Shown here piece by piece: positions 61,781 to 64,000 of a DNA stretch of 64,000 nucleotides. The notes beneath the pieces are model-generated. The model saw nothing but the letters and a program-made list of their open reading frames with translations, searched no databases and was not told the origin of the DNA. Position 1 is the first letter of the stretch; each line of letters starts with the position of its first letter. Position numbers and translations under genes: made by a program. Source of the DNA: Echinococcus granulosus (lineage: Eukaryota > Platyhelminthes > Cestoda > Cyclophyllidea > Taeniidae); NCBI RefSeq assembly GCF_000524195.1, contig NW_020170423.1, positions 1-64,000 of the forward strand. Direction: 5' to 3'.

Positions 61781-64000
61781 CTTTTTTCTGTCTCACGAAG
61801 AGGTGGATTTTTTCTACCTCGCCGTGAATACCACTGTTCATAATTATCTGGTCAGATGAATTAATTTGATGAATGCACCTTGAAAATTGGTGTTAACTTG
61901 TCATGTCGGTTTACCGCAGCAGAGGAGGCAGGATTAGCCAGGGGAACCAACGCTTTATGGATTTGGCGGACTTTGACTGCTCCTTTGGTGTGTAATAGCT
62001 GGAAGAGACTCTTCAGTGTGATCTCACTCTTTCCCAGAAGAAGTCGTCAGCCTTGACAACTCCATTTTTTTCACTCGTTGGTACTAGTAGGCTGCTATCT
62101 TGCACTCATCTGGATGTGGAACACTCTCACACACCATTTCGTCTCTCACGTCGGTGATTTGTCATTCAAACTTGTTTTCCGTGGCTGATGCGGCGGATGT
62201 GAGAAAAGGGTTGGGGGAGGCGGTCTCTTTGTTCTACTGTGTAGAAGCCATGTTTGCATGCGCAAGTCTAGAAAAAGTGTGAGCTATTCAAGTCTGCAGC
62301 ACAGTCGTATGGATGAAGTGTATGCCTCAAAAGCCTCAAGTATTCTCTGGAAACGCGGTAGGCCAAATCGGTGAACCATTATACAAAAGGGCTGAGAGAC
62401 AGGGAAGTGTAACTTGCGGCTGCCGTCGATGCCGCGCAGTTGTCAAATGTACGCGGTGACAGCTAAGCTATTCATCTACGTAGTCAGCATGGCCACTGGG
62501 GGTAGTATGAACACCCAAAGAAGGAGCATTCAACAGCGGAGGGATGGGGTGGACAGCTGAATGATGGAAAGTCTAATTTAGCACTGAGGTGCTCCGCAGG
62601 ACGGGATTTATCTCACTTCTCCATGTCAAATGTAGTGGATCAGTGGTTCGTCTTTCCGCATTACCTCCAAACCAAAGTAAATATAAGTCCTTAGCCAAGA
62701 AAATGAGCTCTACACAATTCATTCATCAACTTTATTCTTAATAATATTGCTGCAACGACTTGAGTGCTTTCGTTCGCGTCCTTGACCTTGTGCTCCACAT
62801 TCCTCAAAGTTGTGAAGATGCGGAGGCTACTTCGCGGTCCTTTTTGAGTGGTAATTGGTAGATTTGTACCCACCGTGGGATAGTCTGGTTACTGTTCCTC
62901 AACAGGGAAGACGATAGTGATGATACGTTTTTGGAGCAATGTGCGATGCCGAGGAAAGCGCAAGCACATCACGGCGATTGGAGGCTTAACAAGATACTTG
63001 ACTGCTACAGACATTTCCGTGGCAGACCTACGTTCGTTTGGTAACAATCTCAGCCGCAGTGACTCCCAAAGGTATTCGGTTAACACGCGGAACGTCTAAT
63101 TACCACATAACCTGTTAAGGAAGTGCAAAAGGAACAAACCTTTTGCAGGAGGGCTGGATACAACACAACTATAGGTGAGCAGTTTGCATCTTTCTGTACA
63201 GAAAAGATGAATACCGCTGTACTCATCATCACGGAATGACACAATAACAATGAAACAATGGTTTAACCTCCCATCTGATCACATCTACCTTCCGTGGATT
63301 ATATTCCACTCACTGTTGCCTAGCATTACTAAGAGGTGCAAGACAAGTTGAAACAAGTAAATGAGAAGCCAAACCTATACTAAGTTCTATACCTTGCCGG
63401 CTCTTTAGCTCTCGAAAATATCATTCATGACGTTGAGGATGTGTCGGCTATTTTAACGGTTCGCTAACCCTTTTGCAAAATTTGAATGTGGTCCCACCCA
63501 GGCAGCCATATCCTCCGTAAAGCAAAGAGGAGTTGAGGGTGCCAAAGCAAGTAGTACCCTAGTTGTCGGACATATCAGACTTGATAAATCATTGACTAGT
63601 AGCTATAGCTGGTCTGCACGGCACTGAGATCCATGGTCAGGCATAGATCGGGATGTAATTAATGAACCAATCAATCTCGCTCATCCCGAGCACTCTAATT
63701 GGCTACCTTGGCTGAGGATGCAGCCAATGAGCACGTGAGTTTGTGTAGCAGCTACCCAAGCCTCCGGTCCGCTTCCGTGCGCCCCAAAACAGACTCACAC
63801 ATTCAATAAGGTAATCAGGGAGAGCTGCGGCACCACGATGGCGAATGTGAAAAGCGAGACTGGTCCAAATAAACAGAAATTCTGATTTTGATGAAGAAAC
63901 ACGCCATAGAAGGAAGGCGTCTACCGTGTGCGGTTAACCATGCGACAAGTAACAGCAGGAGGTTCAACTTCTCATTCAGTGATAATGAAGAGTGAGCAGA
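61781..64000. other. gene-free 3' stretch
   Basis: No supported exon. Open frames are short and without motif. ATTGG occurs near 63700 without a gene start nearby. Confidence 0.45.

Noticed and set aside
1..64000. CRISPR array, bacterial operons, rRNA genes, intact LTR or LINE elements, spliced-leader RNA gene
   Set aside because: No regularly spaced short repeats, no rRNA-like conserved blocks, no long reverse transcriptase or transposase frame, and no recognisable flatworm leader sequence were seen by eye.

Overview
This is a eukaryotic (animal) nuclear window, most likely from a flatworm and probably a parasitic one. The reasons are intron-split genes of animal-only families (a TIMP-like inhibitor, an Ig-superfamily adhesion protein, Mediator, p24, SLC6), a mix of kilobase introns with micro-introns of 36-56 bp, roughly 42% GC by eye, and a downstream gene whose open frame has no ATG directly after a 3' splice site. 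The last is what a spliced leader ending in AUG would produce. The flatworm placement is inference. All exon models below were built by hand from splice signals, reading phase and family motifs. They join in frame unless an entry says otherwise.

Layout. 1-6.9 kb: no gene seen, degenerate tandem repeats. 7.1-11.8 kb (+): a four-exon TIMP/NTR-domain protein with a CCAAT and CACGTG promoter-like block upstream. 13.7-14.6 kb (+): a five-exon p24 cargo receptor of the TMED4/9 (alpha) class. 14.8-15.9 kb (-): a compact pair, mS38/AURKAIP1 followed 79 bp later by a MED30-like Mediator subunit, perhaps an operon. 19.6-21.3 kb (-): mitochondrial glycine C-acetyltransferase. 21.3-32.5 kb: gene-poor, with an interspersed repeat family and a (GGA)n tract. 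32.5-43.0 kb (-): a seven-exon, three-Ig-domain, probably GPI-anchored surface protein (lachesin/IgLON/DIP-like) with large introns and a 100-N assembly gap just upstream. 48.1-53.1 kb and 57.3-61.1 kb (-): two tandem SLC6-type sodium-coupled transporters with almost identical exon architecture. Between them, on the other strand, is a decayed SLC6 copy without the introns. 61.1-64 kb: no confident gene.

The genes are mostly unrelated housekeeping and surface functions. The real functional clusters are the SLC6 family array (two copies plus one dead copy) and the mS38-MED30 pair. The window has no CRISPR, bacterial operon or intact mobile element. The most interesting signals are the start-codon-less MED30 cistron, the intronless SLC6 relic, the bacterial-like sodium-site motif in the SLC6 pair, three apparent GC-AG introns, and a TIMP whose Cys-X-Cys inhibitory N-terminus lies about 40 residues beyond the signal peptide.
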